A DNA stretch of 64,000 bases from JAEULH01 sp034382075 (GTDB taxonomy: Bacteria; Pseudomonadota; Alphaproteobacteria; Rhodospirillales; Defluviicoccaceae): assembly GCA_034382075.1 (NCBI GenBank), contig JAXMOZ010000003.1:1-64000 (forward strand), given 5' to 3'. Made by a program: the position numbers and the translations under genes. The notes below the pieces were generated by a model. The model searched no databases and was not told where the DNA came from. It saw only the letters and a program-made list of their open reading frames with translations. Position 1 is the stretch's first letter. Every line of letters begins with the position of its first letter. Shown here piece after piece: positions 61,206 through 64,000 of the stretch.

Positions 61206-61341
61206 CGGCGGTCCTCCCTCGAAGAGTTCTTCGTCCGCGACATGTGGTCGCAGGCAGCGGCGGCACCAGCCGGGATCCCCGCGCCGCGGGCGTCTGTTGC
61301 GGCGCTATCAATGTCGGCAGCGCCAGCCTATTTTGCCGCCC

Positions 61342-62367
61342 ATGACGCGCCCCGCCCCGCCCGTGCCCGTGCCCCCTTCTGCGCACGGCCGCCGCCGCCG
61401 CTCCGCCCTCGTCGTCACCGCCGTGGCCCTGGCGGTGCTCGGCGCCTGCCGAACGCTGCCGGCCGACGAGCTTCGCCAGCCGGTCGCGATCGAGGTCATC
61501 GCCGAGCACGTCCCGCTGAACTACCAGGACCACCGCATCCACACCGTAGGCAGGCTGCGCTACCGCGGCGGGCTTTCCCTGAGCGCCGGCGAGCCCCACT
61601 TCGGCGGGCTGTCCGGGCTGATCGTCTCGGCGGATGGAACGAAGATCACCGCCGTGTCGGACATGGGCTACTGGCTCGCCGGCAGCCTCGGCTACGGCAG
61701 CGGCAGCGATCTCGTCTCCATCGCCGGCGTGCGGATGGGGCCGCTGCTCGCCCCCGACGGAGCGCCCACGACCGGCAAGCTCAGGGGCGACGCCGAGTCG
61801 ATCGCCCCGGACGGGCGCGGCGGCGTCCTCGTCGGCTTCGAGCAGGCCCACCGGCTGTGGCGCTACCCGGCGCTGGCCGGCCGGCCCGGCCCGGTGCAGG
61901 CGCCGACGGAGCTGAGCCAGGCGCCGGCCAATGGCGGCCTGGAGGCTCTGGCGAAGCTCGATGACGGCCGCTTCCTGGCGCTGAGCGAGCAGCTCGCTGG
62001 TCCCGGCGGCACCCGCGGCTGGATCGGCGGGCCCAAGCGCTGGGAGCCGCTGACGCTGGCCGCCGACGGCGGCTTCGCTCCGACCGCGGCGGCCGTGCTC
62101 CCGAACGGCGACGCGTTGGTGCTGGAGCGCCGCTTCCCGCCGGTTGGCGCGCGGGTGTTGCGCATCGACGCCACCTCGATCGCGCCCGGCGCCACACTTA
62201 AGGGCGAGGAGCTGGCGCGGCTGGAAGGCGCCTACGCGGTCGACAACATGGAAGGCATCGCCGCGCGAACCGGGCCGAAGGGCGAGACGCTGATCTATCT
62301 CCTCTCCGACGACAACTTCAACCCGCTGCAGCAGACGTGGCTGCTGATGTTCGAGCTCGCGCCATGA
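61342..62367 (+). CDS. Phytase/esterase-like lipoprotein
   Basis: 341-aa protein of the esterase-like-activity-of-phytase type, predicted beta-propeller fold. The N-terminus is basic with a hydrophobic stretch (SALVVTAVALAVLGACR) ending in a possible lipobox Cys, so it is probably a lipoprotein. Conserved-looking segments are FGGLSGLIVSADGTKITAVS, DMGYWLAGS, GDAESIAPDGRGGVLVGFEQ and VDNMEGIAART. The start ATG at 61342 fits the signal peptide. The stop overlaps the ABC transporter start, so the two are coupled. The substrate is not known. Confidence 0.78.
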   Translation: MTRPAPPVPVPPSAHGRRRRSALVVTAVALAVLGACRTLPADELRQPVAIEVIAEHVPLNYQDHRIHTVGRLRYRGGLSLSAGEPHFGGLSGLIVSADGTKITAVSDMGYWLAGSLGYGSGSDLVSIAGVRMGPLLAPDGAPTTGKLRGDAESIAPDGRGGVLVGFEQAHRLWRYPALAGRPGPVQAPTELSQAPANGGLEALAKLDDGRFLALSEQLAGPGGTRGWIGGPKRWEPLTLAADGGFAPTAAAVLPNGDALVLERRFPPVGARVLRIDATSIAPGATLKGEELARLEGAYAVDNMEGIAARTGPKGETLIYLLSDDNFNPLQQTWLLMFELAP

Positions 62368-64000
62368 GACGCGCCGCGCCGCCCCTTGCCGACGCCGAGG
62401 CCCGCAGCGGCACCTGGCGCGCCGACCTCGCCACCATCCGCACCCTGATCCCCTACCTCTGGCCGAAGGGCGAGCCGGGGCTTCGTCTCCGCGTCGTCAT
62501 CGCCGTCGTCTTCCTGGTCGCCGCCAAGGGCTTCAACGTCTCCGTGCCCTGGTTCTACAAGGGCGTGGTCGACGCGCTGAGCCCGACCGGGGCGGCCGCG
62601 GCGGTGGTCGTCCCGGTGTTCCTCCTGGTTGCCTACGCCAGCGCCAGGGTGCTGGCCCAGACCTTCGGCGAACTGCGCGACGGCGTCTTCGCCAAGGTCG
62701 CCCAGCGGGCGATCCGCCAGGCCGGCGTGCGCACCTTCCGCCACCTCCAGGGCCTGAGCCTGCGCTTCCACCTGGACCGGCGCACCGGCGCTATCAGCCG
62801 GGCGATCGAGCGAGGCACCAAGGGCATCGAGTTCCTGCTCAGCTTCATGCTGTTCAACGTGCTGCCGACCATCCTCGAGGTGCTGCTGGTCTGCGCCATC
62901 CTCTGGAGCCTGTTCGGCATCTGGTACGCCGCGATCACCTTCGTCTGCATCGCCGGCTATATCGCCTGGACCGTGATCGTCACCGAGTGGCGGACCAAGT
63001 TCCGCCGGACGATGAACCGCTCCGACAGCGAGGCGCACACCAAGGCCATCGACAGCCTGCTCAACTTCGAGACGGTGAAGTACTTCGGCAACGAGGGCCA
63101 CGAGACCCGCCGGTTCGACACCGCGCTCCGCGACTACGAAGGGGCCGCGGTGAAGAGCAAGGTGACCTTGAGCCTGCTCAACATCGGCCAGGGGGTGATC
63201 ATCGCCATCGGCCTGATCGCACTGATGCTGATGGCCGGCAACGGCGTCGCCTCCGGCGCCTTGACCATCGGCGACTTCGTCATGGTCAACTCCTACCTGA
63301 TCCAGCTCTACCTGCCGCTGAACTTCCTCGGCTTCGTCTACCGCGAGATCAAGCAGTCGCTAACGGATATGGAGCAGATGTTCACCCTGCTGGACGTCGC
63401 CCCTGAGGTCGAGGATCGGCCGGGAGCCCGGCCGCTCGCGGTGGGCGGCGGCCGGATCGTCTTCGACGACGTCCGCTTCGCCTATGACGCCAGGCGAACC
63501 GTGCTCGACGGCATCTCGTTTGCCGTCGACGCCGGCCGCACGCTGGCCATCGTCGGCCCCAGCGGCGCCGGCAAGTCGACCATCTCCAGGCTGCTCTACC
63601 GCTTCTACGACGTCACCTCGGGCCGGATCCTGATCGACGGCCAGGACATCCGCGAGGTGACGCAGGCCTCGCTGCGCGCCGCCATCGGCATCGTTCCCCA
63701 GGACACCGTGCTGTTCAACGACACCATCTTCTACAACATCGCCTATGGCCGGCCCGGCGCCTCGCCGGCCGAAGTCGAGGCGGCGGCGAAGCTCGCGCGC
63801 ATCCACGACTTCGTCATGGCCCAGCCGGACGGCTACTCCACCATGGTCGGCGAACGCGGGCTGAAGCTGTCGGGCGGCGAGAAGCAGCGGGTGGCGATCG
63901 CCAGGACCATCCTCAAGCGGCCGGAGATCCTGCTGTTCGACGAGGCCACCTCGGCGCTCGATACCCACACCGAGAAGGAGATCCAGGCGTCGCTGCGGGA
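62364..64000 (+). CDS. ATM1-type ABC transporter, ATP-binding/permease (cut by window end)
   Basis: Half-size ABC exporter of the ATM1/HMT1 branch, thought to export glutathione-linked compounds tied to Fe-S or heavy-metal homeostasis. It starts with ATG at 62364 (ATGA overlap with the previous gene) and stays open to the window end, 545 codons. The membrane domain includes SLRFHLDRRTGAISRAIERG and LNFETVKYFGNEGHETRRFD, a strong ATM1 signature. The ATPase has Walker A GPSGAGKSTISRL, ABC signature LSGGEKQRVAIART and Walker B ILLFDEATSALD. Only the last 50 or so residues should be missing. Confidence 0.93.
   Translation, partial: MRRAAPPLADAEARSGTWRADLATIRTLIPYLWPKGEPGLRLRVVIAVVFLVAAKGFNVSVPWFYKGVVDALSPTGAAAAVVVPVFLLVAYASARVLAQTFGELRDGVFAKVAQRAIRQAGVRTFRHLQGLSLRFHLDRRTGAISRAIERGTKGIEFLLSFMLFNVLPTILEVLLVCAILWSLFGIWYAAITFVCIAGYIAWTVIVTEWRTKFRRTMNRSDSEAHTKAIDSLLNFETVKYFGNEGHETRRFDTALRDYEGAAVKSKVTLSLLNIGQGVIIAIGLIALMLMAGNGVASGALTIGDFVMVNSYLIQLYLPLNFLGFVYREIKQSLTDMEQMFTLLDVAPEVEDRPGARPLAVGGGRIVFDDVRFAYDARRTVLDGISFAVDAGRTLAIVGPSGAGKSTISRLLYRFYDVTSGRILIDGQDIREVTQASLRAAIGIVPQDTVLFNDTIFYNIAYGRPGASPAEVEAAAKLARIHDFVMAQPDGYSTMVGERGLKLSGGEKQRVAIARTILKRPEILLFDEATSALDTHTEKEIQASLR

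Overview
The window looks like chromosomal DNA of a high-GC alphaproteobacterium, most like the Rhodospirillales. The signs are the block murJ-trpS-nifU-tsaB-rimI, a Caulobacter-type Tad/Cpa pilus locus, a flagellar block in which fliL-fliM-motE-motB-like genes run divergently from flgF-flgG-flgA-flgH, TRAP transporters, and abundant palindromic intergenic repeats of a kind common in that class. The species cannot be named from the sequence alone.

Layout. 1-6254: housekeeping genes (TusA-like, rimI, tsaB, a VanX-type dipeptidase, a RutE-like nitroreductase, a NifU-type protein, trpS, murJ). 6255-8821: a decayed accessory segment between murJ and the 3' end of tRNA-Lys, holding an ArdC anti-restriction remnant, two broken aldo/keto reductases around an intact flavodoxin-like gene, and an unidentified relic. 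9134-18395: Tad pilus operon on the minus strand (flp, cpaA, cpaB, cpaC, cpaD, cpaE, tadA/cpaF, tadB, tadC). A 1.25-kb array of nested repeats follows, then a TadG-like gene at 21002. Two TadE-like minor pilin genes lie about 30 kb away (52012-53210), so the pilus genes are split. 22741-25465: terC, argJ, mutT. 26242-32354: a DUF499 / DUF3780 / DUF1156-methyltransferase cassette of the kind found in defence islands. The ATPase and the DUF3780 gene are broken; the methylase is open. 32321-43049: flagellar genes, with a single frameshift in the TPR gene that ends the minus-strand operon. 43353-49342: a GH13 alpha-glucosidase and a TRAP transporter with two substrate-binding proteins. 49709-51490: a patatin-like lipase between repeat clusters. 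53443-64000: a fumarylacetoacetase-family enzyme, a seven-unit repeat array, a glutathione transferase, a cytidylyltransferase-HAD fusion, a ComB-like phosphatase, crcB with DUF190, a LuxR regulator whose receiver domain lacks the phospho-acceptor Asp, a dienelactone hydrolase, a phytase/esterase-like lipoprotein, and an ATM1-type ABC exporter cut by the window end.

How the parts work together. The flp-cpa-tad genes, the TadG-like gene and the TadE pair would build one adhesive pilus. The two flagellar arms encode a motor switch, stator accessories, distal rod and L-ring. The TRAP genes form one uptake system. The most unusual material is the decaying defence cassette, with an AT-richer patch in its methylase; the TadE-like pilin with a calcium-loop-like insert; a CpaF ATPase with a duplicated N-terminal module; and three interlinked families of palindromic repeats in the intergenic regions.

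Limits. All functional names come from motif and similarity recognition by eye. No database search was run. Coordinates of decayed regions and repeat edges are approximate.
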